A stretch of DNA of 7,088 nucleotides from JAIBAI01 sp044238875 (GTDB lineage: Bacteria > Bacteroidota > Bacteroidia > M30B66), in contig JBIICM010000132.1 in assembly GCA_044238875.1 (NCBI GenBank), positions 1 to 7,088 on the forward strand. Direction: 5' to 3'. Made by a program: the position numbers and the translations under genes. Every line of letters starts with the position of its first letter. The first letter of the stretch is position 1. Below, in pieces: positions 1 to 6,471 of the stretch. Below the pieces are notes generated by a model, which did no database searches, was not told the DNA's origin, and saw nothing but the letters and a program-made list of their open reading frames with translations.

Positions 1-780
1 ATCGGAAATGTAAACCCGGTGGATGCATCCGGAAAAAAAGCTAGGGAAACCAAAAAAATCAGACCTTTTGTTTACCGGATTCATGACAGGCCGGATCCGG
101 AAAGGCTCAGCGAATTCGGTCGCTTTGTGGCCCAGTTCGGATACAAGGTAAAATTCCACAACCCCAACCAGGTGAGTGACTCGCTGAACCAGCTCATGAA
201 AGACATCAAGGGCAAGGGCGAGGAAAATGTAATAGAAACCCTCGCCATACGGACCATGGCCAAGGCCATTTATTCAGCGAAGAATATCGGGCATTACGGG
301 CTTGCATTTCCCTATTACACCCATTTCACCTCCCCTATCCGACGGTATCCCGATGTGATGGTGCACCGTCTGCTCGACATTTACCTGCACGATCAGAAAG
401 GCGAGTCGGAAAGTGAAATCGAAGCCCGCTGCAAGCATTCATCCGAAATGGAAAAAAGGGCAGCTGATGCAGAAAGGGCTTCCGTTAAATACAAACAGGT
501 AGAATTCCTGAAAGACAAGATCGGTCAGGTTTTCGAAGGAGTGATTTCAGGGGTTACAGAATGGGGAATCTTCGTTGAAATCATTGAAAACAAATGTGAA
601 GGTCTGATACGGATGCGCGATATCAAAGACGATATGTATTTCTTCGATCAAGAGTCATACAGTATCATCGGACGAAGGTATAAAAAGCGTTACCGCCTGG
701 GCGATAAGGTAATGGTCGAAATCAGACGGGCCGATTTGGTTAAGAAACAACTTGATTTCAGCCTGATGGCTGATGACTGA
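1..780 (+). CDS. rnr: Ribonuclease R, C-terminal part (5'-truncated by window edge)
   Basis: RNase R is a processive 3'-5' exoribonuclease that degrades structured RNA and takes part in RNA quality control in the cytoplasm. The frame is open from base 1, so the GTG at 19 is an internal codon and not a start. About 259 residues are visible. The end of the RNB catalytic domain carries the family signature HFTSPIRRYPD (bases 322-354) followed by MVHRLL. A C-terminal S1 RNA-binding domain follows, from about base 523 (GQVFEGVISGVTEWGIFVE) to the end. The catalytic aspartates of RNB lie upstream of the window. The protein stops right after the S1 domain (LMADD), without the lysine-rich tail known from E. 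coli RNase R. The gene converges on the minus-strand SIMPL gene with 27 nt between the stop codons. RNase II is less likely, because the VYRIHDRPDPE segment and the spacing fit RNase R/VacB. Confidence 0.95.
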   Translation: MGNVNPVDASGKKARETKKIRPFVYRIHDRPDPERLSEFGRFVAQFGYKVKFHNPNQVSDSLNQLMKDIKGKGEENVIETLAIRTMAKAIYSAKNIGHYGLAFPYYTHFTSPIRRYPDVMVHRLLDIYLHDQKGESESEIEARCKHSSEMEKRAADAERASVKYKQVEFLKDKIGQVFEGVISGVTEWGIFVEIIENKCEGLIRMRDIKDDMYFFDQESYSIIGRRYKKRYRLGDKVMVEIRRADLVKKQLDFSLMADD

Positions 781-807
781 AATTAATCAACCCCTCGGAG
801 CACGCTA

Positions 808-1539
808 TCAGTCACTCTCATATTCAAGCCGAACGGTAATGTTGGCTGTTTTACGCTTTGAACCTGTGTTGAAAGAGCCTCCCCAGGAGAATTCTTCGGA
901 TGAATTTTGCGCAACAATCTGAAATACACCCATATTGGCATTTTTCAGGCGACCAACAGCCCCACCGGCATTTTCTGCAATTTTCTGTGCCCTGCTGTAT
1001 GCATCTTTCGTAGCTTCTGCAATCATTTCGATCTTCAGCTCGGCCAGTTTGGTGTAATAGTACTCAGGATTACTAGAGTAAAATTCAATGCCATTGTTGA
1101 TCAGCTCACTCACCTCGCGGGAAATGTTCTCCACCTTATCAACATCTGAAGATTCAACCTGCACCTTTTGACTGAGGCGATAACCGGTAAAATCAGAACG
1201 GATACGCGTACCATTCTGATCAAAAACATCGTTGAACTCTTTACTGATTTCGATGGCCGAAAAAATCATCTCGGCCGGCTTAATCCCCTTGGATAGAAGG
1301 TAATTCCTGATACCCTCACGGTCGCGATCAAGCGATGCATAGGCATCTTTGAGTTGAATATTCTTCTGCACAAAATCTCCGCTCCAGACGATCAGGTCAG
1401 AAACAAAATTCTTGCTGCCCAGCCCGGTTACGGCAATGGTATTGGTAAACTTGTTTCTTTTCTGAAACGAGTTGCCAAGTATCAGCGCAGTGACTACGAT
1501 TGCCGACGAAATAAGGAGGGTATTCAGGTGATTTTTCAT
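808..1539 (-). CDS. SIMPL-domain (DUF541) protein, membrane-anchored
   Basis: This 243-aa protein has an N-terminal hydrophobic segment (about residues 6-23, LNTLLISSAIVVTALILG) with a positively charged residue before it. It is an uncleaved signal anchor or a signal peptide, which puts the rest outside the inner membrane. The body matches the SIMPL/DUF541 pattern: a first strand ITV-like TIAVTGLGS, alternating helices and strands, and the closing strand TANITVRLEYE. It resembles the COG2859-type members more than E. coli YggE. The biochemical role of the family is not settled; some members are linked to oxidative stress or surface structures. The ATG is 9 nt downstream of the stop of the 131-aa gene, with no strong Shine-Dalgarno, so the two are probably co-transcribed. 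Family assignment is fairly sure; function is unknown. Confidence 0.85.
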   Translation of the reverse strand: MKNHLNTLLISSAIVVTALILGNSFQKRNKFTNTIAVTGLGSKNFVSDLIVWSGDFVQKNIQLKDAYASLDRDREGIRNYLLSKGIKPAEMIFSAIEISKEFNDVFDQNGTRIRSDFTGYRLSQKVQVESSDVDKVENISREVSELINNGIEFYSSNPEYYYTKLAELKIEMIAEATKDAYSRAQKIAENAGGAVGRLKNANMGVFQIVAQNSSEEFSWGGSFNTGSKRKTANITVRLEYESD

Positions 1540-1548
1540 GGCCGCTGA

Positions 1549-1944
1549 TTAGACCAGACGGTGTTTGAAGTAATCCCTCACCTGCGCAACCATCTGCCCG
1601 TCGGTTAAACGATCAGCCTTATCAATACTCACTTTTGCGTGTGCAAATCGATGATCATTTTCTAAAGTGTGCAGCAGCTGTTCCTGCGCTGTACCCGGGC
1701 CAAAAATAAATACCTCATGAATGCCTGATAATTTATCGGCAACCGCTTTAAGGTACTTGTGCAAATCACCCCTTGAGGTATTGTTGATCGTATGCTCGCC
1801 TCCACCGCCATGGTTTTCGGGAGCACCTACTTTCCCATTGATTCTAAATTCGTTACCGTCGGCAGTTTCGATCAGATTGATGATGTGCGCCTGCGTGTGA
1901 TCTATCCATACACCCGCAAACAAAGGATTTATTTTTTCAGACAT
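1549..1944 (-). CDS. Uncharacterised 131-aa protein, possibly eRF1/Pelota domain 3-like
   Basis: This small soluble protein has no signal peptide or membrane segment. Residues 10-24 (AGVWIDHTQAHIINL) look like a first beta strand of the type seen in short bacterial proteins related to release-factor domains. The middle has a glycine-rich loop (NHGGGGEH). The second half contains HEVFIFGPGTAQEQLL, a strand-GPG-helix motif, and ends with DRLTDGQMVAQVRDYF. The GPG-helix plus 'D..T..Q....VR..F' arrangement recalls domain 3 of eRF1/Pelota and the bacterial baeRF-like proteins; this is recognition by pattern only and could be wrong. It is the first gene of a likely two-gene unit with the SIMPL gene. 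A TATTTTTG -7 box lies about 57 nt upstream of its ATG. No function can be assigned. Confidence 0.75.
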   Translation of the reverse strand: MSEKINPLFAGVWIDHTQAHIINLIETADGNEFRINGKVGAPENHGGGGEHTINNTSRGDLHKYLKAVADKLSGIHEVFIFGPGTAQEQLLHTLENDHRFAHAKVSIDKADRLTDGQMVAQVRDYFKHRLV

Positions 1945-2000
1945 AATTTCTTAATGATTTGAGCGGGTGAAGTTAGCCTATTTGTTTACAACTGGCAAAA

Positions 2001-2008
2001 CAAAAATA
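2001..2008 (-). promoter_or_regulatory. Bacteroidota-type -7 box for the 131-aa/SIMPL unit
   Basis: On the minus strand the bases read TATTTTTG, a full match to the TAnnTTTG consensus. It would start transcription near 1995 and give a leader of about 50 nt before the ATG at 1944. A -33 TTG is only approximated (TTC about 20 nt upstream). AT-rich sequence makes chance matches possible. Confidence 0.4.
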
Positions 2009-2082
2009 GATATATACCGCCTCAGCGAATTGCTGATGGGCATGAAACTACCGCTGAATTGTTAAGTAAACCGCGTTCTTTT

Positions 2083-2090
2083 GATATTTG
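2083..2090 (+). promoter_or_regulatory. -7 box immediately before the FAD oxidoreductase start
   Basis: GATATTTG matches TAnnTTTG at all but the first base, and TTG at 2059-2061 may serve as -33 with a slightly long spacer of 21 nt. The box ends 6 nt before the ATG at 2097, so the transcript would be leaderless or nearly so. The same arrangement (TTTGCAG then ATG) precedes pdxH in this window. Confidence 0.45.
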
Positions 2091-2096
2091 CAGACG

Positions 2097-3329
2097 ATGT
2101 CAGCAGCTGACCATTATGACCTGATTGTTATCGGCGGTGGTGCCGCCGGGGTGTTTTCTGCTATTCATGCGGCAGCGGCAGCACCAGGTAAAAATGTGCT
2201 GATTCTAGAAAAGTCAAATCATCTGCTTGCAAAAGTCAGGATTTCAGGTGGTGGACGCTGCAATGTTACCAATGCCCTTGAACCCGTTGACGCTTTCGCC
2301 CGGCAGTATCCCAGGGGCAGCAAGCACATGCGCGTTCTGTTGCATCGGTTCAGTAAGGATGACACCATCAGCTGGTTTGAAAAAAATGGTGTTCCGCTGA
2401 AAACCGAAAAAGACCTGAGGGTGTTTCCGCAAAGCGACAGTTCAGAAAGCATTATCAGCTGCCTTAAGCAACAGCTTGAAATGAGCGGCATTAAGATCAG
2501 GTTTCAGCAATTGGTGAGGAGGGTGCAGCCCGCAGCGGGCGGTTTTCTCATAAAAACTGATCAGACCGACCTTCACTGCAGCAAGCTGATCATTGCCTGC
2601 GGGGGACTTCCGGCGCCAGCATCCTATCAATGGCAGCAACCACTTGGCCTTCAGATAAATAATCCGGTTCCCAGTCTTTTTACCTTCAATATACCCACTC
2701 ATCCGGCCAAACATCTGATGGGCCTTTCGGCTGTTTGCCGCGTAAGAATAGAGGGTAGCAAACTTGAAGAAACCGGTCCACTCCTCATCACCCACTGGGG
2801 CTTTAGCGGACCTGCTGTTTTGCGCCTTTCGGCATGGGGTGCCAGGTTGCTGGCAAAAGAAGATTACCGGTTTACCATTCGGATTCACTGGCTACCTGAA
2901 ATGGGTCAGGACAGCATTCGTGAATTGCTTCAGCGCACAAGAGAAACTACAGCCCGAAAGTATGTGAGCAGTCGCCTTTTTGGCAGCCTGCCCGACCGTC
3001 TCTGGGAGTACCTCTGTGGTCGTGCCGAAATTACTGCTGATATTCGTTGGGCCGACCTTTCTAATCAAAAGCTGAATAAATTGTGTGAGGTGATTTCAGC
3101 AGACCAATACCTGGTTTCTGGTAAAACCACTTTCAAGGAGGAATTTGTAACCTGCGGAGGTATTGCCCTTGAAGAGATTGACAGCCACACCTGTATGGCG
3201 AAAAAACACCCCGGTCTCTTTTTTGCGGGCGAAATACTGGATGTAGATGGCATCACAGGAGGCTTCAACTTTCAGCATGCATGGGCCTCCGGTTTTGTGG
3301 CGGGATCAGCGGTATGGGATGCTGATTAG
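2097..3329 (+). CDS. YhiN/HI0933-family NAD(P)/FAD-dependent oxidoreductase
   Basis: This is a 410-aa flavoprotein of the HI0933/YhiN family (TIGR00275-type, often annotated as aminoacetone oxidase family). With the ATG at 2097, the N-terminal Rossmann fold DLIVIGGGAAG (FAD ADP-binding, residues 8-18) sits where the family has it. The signature KVRISGGGRCNVTN follows at about 45-58. Further on are the second nucleotide-binding strand IIACGG, the family motif LITHWGFSGPAVLRLS, and the C-terminal FAD-binding stretch TCGGIALEEID ... PGLFFAGEILDVDGITGGFNFQHAW. All expected blocks are present and the length is normal. The start at TTG 2088 is rejected because that codon lies inside the likely -7 promoter box and adds only QT. 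The physiological substrate of this family is not established. The gene stands alone between a divergent and a convergent neighbour. Confidence 0.93.
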   Translation: MSAADHYDLIVIGGGAAGVFSAIHAAAAAPGKNVLILEKSNHLLAKVRISGGGRCNVTNALEPVDAFARQYPRGSKHMRVLLHRFSKDDTISWFEKNGVPLKTEKDLRVFPQSDSSESIISCLKQQLEMSGIKIRFQQLVRRVQPAAGGFLIKTDQTDLHCSKLIIACGGLPAPASYQWQQPLGLQINNPVPSLFTFNIPTHPAKHLMGLSAVCRVRIEGSKLEETGPLLITHWGFSGPAVLRLSAWGARLLAKEDYRFTIRIHWLPEMGQDSIRELLQRTRETTARKYVSSRLFGSLPDRLWEYLCGRAEITADIRWADLSNQKLNKLCEVISADQYLVSGKTTFKEEFVTCGGIALEEIDSHTCMAKKHPGLFFAGEILDVDGITGGFNFQHAWASGFVAGSAVWDAD

Positions 3330-3352
3330 CGCATTTTAGGATTTGCGCCTAA
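3326..3352. terminator. Stem-loop between convergent genes, possible terminator
   Basis: TTAGCGCA (3326-3333) pairs with TGCGCCTAA (3344-3352) as an 8-bp stem with one bulged C and a 10-nt loop. It overlaps the TAG stop of the flavoprotein gene and lies before the end of the convergent CAP gene. There is no clear U-tract on either strand, so intrinsic termination is uncertain; the position between two convergent 3' ends is the main support. Confidence 0.4.
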
Positions 3353-3363
3353 CATTACCCAAT

Positions 3364-4176
3364 TTACCTAAAACGGCGCTTAAAGCAAAGAAATCGATTT
3401 TTTAGGTTTTTCAAAAACACGCCTACTTTAGTGTTTAAACTATCCTGTTTTTCCCTTCCTTGATTAATTTTATCAGACAGGCTTCCAGCCTTATTTCCGA
3501 TAACTTTAGCCTGCTTCTCTTTTCCTGACTTAATTTGTTCAGAAATTTCGTGAACGGTGGTTGTTGCCAAAGAACCCATTGGGAAAAATGGTATTTTCAT
3601 AAAAGTAAAAACATCAACGGCCCAGCAGGTATCGCCGGCCAGAATAAAAGCCACGCCGTGACTGCCGTATGCTTCAATCATATTTTTATGATGTCCCGGT
3701 GATTCTTTCCAGTCTTCAAATGCAGCTGTTGCCATCGTCCTGGCCTGATCATCAAGCGATTTTTCCCGAATGTGAAAATTGTACAAAGCATTTTCTCCGT
3801 ATCCCCCCATATTTTTCCCTACCACAAATGCAACACGATCCCCGGGGTTATTTCCCGTAAAATAATTGGTCCCTTTCCGCTGTATATGGGTCAATTTTTC
3901 ATGTTCAATCATCCAGGTACAATGGTTAATTGCTGCAAGCCACAGTGCCTCATCCCACTGAAGCAAACCTTTTCTCTTTGATTGCCTGTAATCATTAATT
4001 ATTGCATGGAAATAAAGGGCTGCGCTTCGCTGCAACATCAGAATTGAATCGGTTTCGGATGCTTTAAGTAGCTTGTTCAAATGATTTGCTTTATACAAAA
4101 CAGGATCAGGATTCGCTGAACCCTTATGAGCCATAATCAGGTAAATCGAAATAAAAAAAACACAGCGGATGCTCAT
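3364..4176 (-). CDS. Exported CAP/SCP-domain protein with basic C-terminal tail
   Basis: This 270-aa protein begins with a signal-peptide-like segment (CVFFISIYLIMAHKGSA, about residues 5-21), suggesting export. The CAP (cysteine-rich secretory protein/antigen 5/PR-1) domain covers about residues 50-192. It shows LQWDEALWLAAINHCTWM, LTH (His97), GGYGENA (Glu128), AAFEDWKESPGHHKNMI (Glu154, His162) and a closing strand HGVAFIL...CWAVDVFTF. These residues can be aligned with the conserved His/Glu/Glu/His cavity of CAP proteins. After the domain comes a charged Lys/Gln/Ser-rich segment (about 205-250) and a strongly basic end (LKNLKNRFLCFKRRFR). The tail is not part of the CAP fold and its role is unknown; it might bind an acidic envelope polymer or nucleic acid. 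Bacterial CAP proteins have no single known activity. The gene is monocistronic, convergent with the flavoprotein gene. Confidence 0.85.
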   Translation of the reverse strand: MSIRCVFFISIYLIMAHKGSANPDPVLYKANHLNKLLKASETDSILMLQRSAALYFHAIINDYRQSKRKGLLQWDEALWLAAINHCTWMIEHEKLTHIQRKGTNYFTGNNPGDRVAFVVGKNMGGYGENALYNFHIREKSLDDQARTMATAAFEDWKESPGHHKNMIEAYGSHGVAFILAGDTCWAVDVFTFMKIPFFPMGSLATTTVHEISEQIKSGKEKQAKVIGNKAGSLSDKINQGREKQDSLNTKVGVFLKNLKNRFLCFKRRFR

Positions 4177-4212
4177 ATTGCTTCGATGTAATAGTTAAGG
4201 ATAATTTAACTT

Positions 4213-4220
4213 CAAATATA
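4213..4220 (-). promoter_or_regulatory. -7 box for the CAP-domain gene
   Basis: On the minus strand the bases read TATATTTG, a full match to TAnnTTTG, about 37 nt upstream of the ATG at 4176. It predicts a leader of roughly 30 nt. The -33 region is weak: CTG instead of TTG, about 16 nt away. The remaining spacer up to 4358 shows no gene and no convincing terminator for the upstream algH-like gene. Confidence 0.4.
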
Positions 4221-4358
4221 AAACGTAGCACTCAGGCAGCGTATTGTGGCGAATAGCGTATCCTGAATAATCAATTGGAAAATGATAAACACCACGAAAT
4301 TAGCCATCCGTGAGATGCACCGCAAAAAAAAATACATGAACAAAATTTTACTTTCCGT

Positions 4359-4919
4359 TCAATTCAGGGTTGGATTATCAGGAAAATTAGACCAAATGGC
4401 CAAATTACTTTTTGAATGACGCAACAATTCACCCCAAAGGGAAACCGGATTTTTCTCCATTAACTTATGTGGTCTTTCAAACACAAGCCATGCATCCTCA
4501 TCAATTTCATGATCGAGTTGCCCGGAATCCCAGCCCGAATAACCGGCAAAAAAACGTATTTGATGCGGACTGATCAGACCAAGCCCGGCAAAATGTTTTA
4601 TTTTCTCGAAGTTACCCCCGAAATAAATACCCCCATCTATTTCAAAACTACTTTCAATAAGGTGGGGTATGGTATGAATAAAAAACAGCGAATTTTTCTC
4701 AACAGGTCCGCCAAAATAAACCGGACTGTTTAGTTCCGGAAAGTCATTAACCAGCTCATGAATAGCATGCCCCACCGGTTTATTCAGTATAAAACCCATA
4801 CTGCCCTCTGCATCACTTTTTGCCAGTAAAACAACCGAGCGCTTAAAATAATTATCGTTCAGAAATGGTTCCGAAAGCAACACCCTGCCGCTGGCCGGAG
4901 AAAGAATATTGGATTTCAT
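4359..4919 (-). CDS. YqgE/AlgH family protein (DUF179)
   Basis: This 186-aa protein has the normal family length. Family blocks are visible in order: GRVLLSEPFLNDNYFKRSVVLL (residues 11-32), GSMGFILNKPVGHAI, VYFGGPVEKNSLFFIH, GIYFGGNFEKI, and IRFFAGYSGWDSGQLDHEI followed by DAWLV. YqgE/AlgH is a widespread cytoplasmic fold. In Pseudomonas, AlgH was named for an effect on alginate regulation, but no biochemical activity is agreed on. I chose the ATG at 4919: the upstream TTG at 4925 adds only two residues (MD) and has no support. A near-match -7 box (AAATTTTG, minus strand, 4991-4998) would place a promoter next to the dyad at 5004-5026. The gene is divergent from pdxH. Confidence 0.93.
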   Translation of the reverse strand: MKSNILSPASGRVLLSEPFLNDNYFKRSVVLLAKSDAEGSMGFILNKPVGHAIHELVNDFPELNSPVYFGGPVEKNSLFFIHTIPHLIESSFEIDGGIYFGGNFEKIKHFAGLGLISPHQIRFFAGYSGWDSGQLDHEIDEDAWLVFERPHKLMEKNPVSLWGELLRHSKSNLAIWSNFPDNPTLN

Positions 4920-5003
4920 GTCCAACCGTTTTCTTTAAGAACGATTAAACAGCTGAAAAGTTACTGATGAAGCACCTTTAAATTTACGGCCAAAATTTTT
5001 AGC

Positions 5004-5026
5004 CTAATTTCGATTCATCGAATTAG
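5004..5026. promoter_or_regulatory. Dyad-symmetric candidate operator between algH-like gene and pdxH
   Basis: The left arm CTAATT(T)CGAT and the right arm ATCGAATTAG are complementary over 10 bp, with one extra T in the left arm and a 2-nt centre (TC). It lies in the 185-nt divergent spacer, adjacent to the weak minus-strand -7 box at 4991-4998 and about 85 nt before pdxH. There is no U-tract on either side, so a protein-binding site is more likely than a terminator. The regulator, if any, is not known. Confidence 0.4.
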
Positions 5027-5030
5027 ATGT

Positions 5031-5114
5031 ATGAACAAGGTAAATCGTATGAATGGCGGCGAAAAGGATTTTCAGCAAGAAACTTCCGGCTTCCGGCATA
5101 ACTTTGCAGCATGA
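5031..5114 (+). CDS. Possible 27-codon upstream ORF overlapping the pdxH start
   Basis: An ATG at 5031 opens a 27-residue frame (starts MNKVNRMNGGEKDF, ends FRHNFAA). Its TGA at 5112-5114 overlaps the pdxH ATG as ATGA, the geometry of translational coupling. There is no Shine-Dalgarno before it and no homology that I recognise. If the -7 box at 5099-5106 is the only pdxH promoter, this ORF would not be on the transcript. Short frames arise by chance, so this entry is tentative. Confidence 0.18.
   Translation: MNKVNRMNGGEKDFQQETSGFRHNFAA
5099..5106 (+). promoter_or_regulatory. -7 box directly before pdxH
   Basis: TAACTTTG is a full match to the Bacteroidota TAnnTTTG -7 consensus, followed by CAGC and the ATG at 5111. 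The implied start of transcription is at or within a few bases of the start codon, giving a leaderless or very short-leader mRNA for the pdxH/GGGP synthase pair. No good -33 TTG is visible at the usual distance. Confidence 0.5.
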
Positions 5115-5752
5115 ATGAACTGATATTGAACCTCAGGCGTGAATACAGCCGGGAGAGCCTTGATGAACACAGCACCGAAGCTCAGCCGGTGAGACAGTTT
5201 GAAAAATGGTTCACTGAGGCATTGAAGGCTGATCTGCCTGAGCCGCATGCGATGATGCTCTCTACCGTGAATGAACAGGGAAGGCCATCTGCAAGGATTG
5301 TTTTACTTCGTGGCGGATTGCCTGAAGGATTTTTATTTTTTACCAATTACCAGAGCCATAAAGGCAGTGATCTAGCCCGCCAACCCTATGCGGCGCTCAC
5401 CTTTTTCTGGCCAGAGCTTGAAAGGCAAATCCGCATTGAGGGCAAGGTAAGCAACGTTCAGGAAACAGTTTCTGATGAATATTTTGCGCAAAGGCCACGT
5501 GGCAGCCAGATAGGGGCATGGGCTTCACCCCAAAGCAGTATCATTGTTTCAAGAGAAATACTTTCAGAAAAAGAGCAGGCCTTTGAACAGCAGTTTGATG
5601 GCAAGCAGGTACCGCGCCCGCCCCACTGGGGTGGCTTTATGCTGCATCCGGATTATTTTGAATTCTGGCAGGGAAGGCCCAACCGTTTGCATGACCGCAT
5701 TTGCTACCAACTTGATAATCAACACTGGAGTAAATTCAGGATAGCGCCATGA
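5111..5752 (+). CDS. pdxH: Pyridoxamine/pyridoxine 5'-phosphate oxidase
   Basis: PdxH uses FMN and oxygen to oxidise PNP or PMP to pyridoxal 5'-phosphate, the last step of PLP supply and salvage. The 213-aa protein aligns through its whole length with E. coli PdxH as I remember it: N-terminal RREY (residues 9-12, substrate-gating Arg/Tyr), ARIVLLR (61-67, FMN contact), FFTNYQSHKG, FFWPELERQIRIEG, RPRGSQIGAW-SPQSS, WGGF, FEFWQGRPNRLHDR (R192 and H194, equivalent to E. coli R197/H199) and the terminal FRIAP. Position 67 is Arg where E. coli has Lys72, a phosphate contact; the charge is kept. Its stop overlaps the start of the GGGP synthase gene by ATGA, so the two are co-transcribed and probably translationally coupled. 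Start choice is supported by the RREY position and the adjacent promoter box. Confidence 0.96.
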   Translation: MNELILNLRREYSRESLDEHSTEAQPVRQFEKWFTEALKADLPEPHAMMLSTVNEQGRPSARIVLLRGGLPEGFLFFTNYQSHKGSDLARQPYAALTFFWPELERQIRIEGKVSNVQETVSDEYFAQRPRGSQIGAWASPQSSIIVSREILSEKEQAFEQQFDGKQVPRPPHWGGFMLHPDYFEFWQGRPNRLHDRICYQLDNQHWSKFRIAP

Positions 5753-6471
5753 CGCTTTTGCAGCACATCGATTCAGCGAAAAAGCCACTTTTTGCAGTGC
5801 TGATTGACCCGGGTAAAACAAGGCAACCGCATTGGGAAAACTTAATTCGTCAGGAGGTTTTGCCCGATATATTTCTGGTAGGCGGCAGTGTAGCCGGAAG
5901 AAGCGAGACCCAACATTGTGTGAACTTCCTGAAAAACAACCAGCCTCGGCCGGTGATAATTTTCCCCGGCAATGAGCAGCAGATCAGCCCGGATGCAGAT
6001 GCTATCTTACTTTTATCAGTTATTTCCGGTCGGAATGCAGAAATGCTGATCGGCCGGCACGTAAGGGCTTCGGAAGAACTGGAAGCATCGGGGCTGGAGA
6101 TCATCCCAACGGGTTACGTACTGGTGGAAAACGGCGCAGGCAGCTCAGTACAGGCAGTGAGTCAGACCATACCGCTGCCCCGAAACAATGTTGGTCTTGC
6201 CGCACAGACAGCCCTGGCCGGCCAGCAGCTTGGACTGTCACTGATATACCTTGAGGCAGGCAGCGGGGCCTTGAATCCTGTTCCGGCTGAAATGATCAGG
6301 GCTGTAAAAAGCAGATTACGCATACCTCTGATTGTTGGCGGCGGTATTGACTGCGCCGAAAAATGTAAACAGGCTATTGAAGCCGGAGCCGACCTTATTG
6401 TAACAGGCAATATTCTTGAACGAGATCCGGCTATGATACATGAACTTGCAGCGGCCATATGGGCAGATTGA
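5749..6471 (+). CDS. Geranylgeranylglyceryl phosphate synthase-family prenyltransferase (group II)
   Basis: This 240-aa TIM-barrel protein belongs to the GGGP synthase/PcrB family, which joins a polyprenyl diphosphate to sn-glycerol-1-phosphate through an ether bond. Visible blocks: AVLIDPGK (16-23, Mg-binding Asp20), FLVGGSVAG (42-50), IIFPGN (70-75), LLLSVISGRNAEMLIGRHV (87-105), LEIIPTGYVLVENG (116-129), IYLEAGSGA (166-174, glycerol-phosphate binding with Tyr167/Glu169), PLIVGGGI (193-200) and VTGN (218-221, phosphate loop). The SGRN and EIIPTGY blocks fit the larger group II enzymes found in archaea and Bacteroidota rather than Bacillus PcrB. Bacteroidota homologues have been reported to make GGGP in vitro; the cellular lipid product is unclear. 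The usual IDPDK motif reads IDPGK here. It overlaps pdxH by 4 nt. Confidence 0.93.
   Translation: MTLLQHIDSAKKPLFAVLIDPGKTRQPHWENLIRQEVLPDIFLVGGSVAGRSETQHCVNFLKNNQPRPVIIFPGNEQQISPDADAILLLSVISGRNAEMLIGRHVRASEELEASGLEIIPTGYVLVENGAGSSVQAVSQTIPLPRNNVGLAAQTALAGQQLGLSLIYLEAGSGALNPVPAEMIRAVKSRLRIPLIVGGGIDCAEKCKQAIEAGADLIVTGNILERDPAMIHELAAAIWAD

Noticed and set aside
19..21. GTG as a start codon for the first gene
   Set aside because: The frame is open to base 1 and encodes RNase R catalytic-domain sequence; the gene is truncated by the window edge.
758..773. Perfect hairpin TCAGCC-TGAT-GGCTGA as an rnr terminator
   Set aside because: It lies inside the last codons of rnr (SLMADD region) and has no U-tract; the repeat can come from coding sequence.
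2023..2035. CAGC-GAATT-GCTG small dyad in the 131-aa/flavoprotein spacer
   Set aside because: Four-base arms are expected by chance in a spacer of this size.
2442..2888. Long antisense frame in the flavoprotein gene
   Set aside because: It lies wholly inside a well-supported gene, has no recognisable domain and is a coding shadow.
4241..4358. A9 run and nearby GTG/CAC repeat as a terminator of the YqgE/AlgH gene
   Set aside because: On the minus strand the T-run precedes the weak stem, the wrong order for an intrinsic terminator, and the stem has only three pairs.
4923..4925. TTG start for the YqgE/AlgH gene
   Set aside because: It adds only two residues before a good ATG and has no ribosome-binding support.
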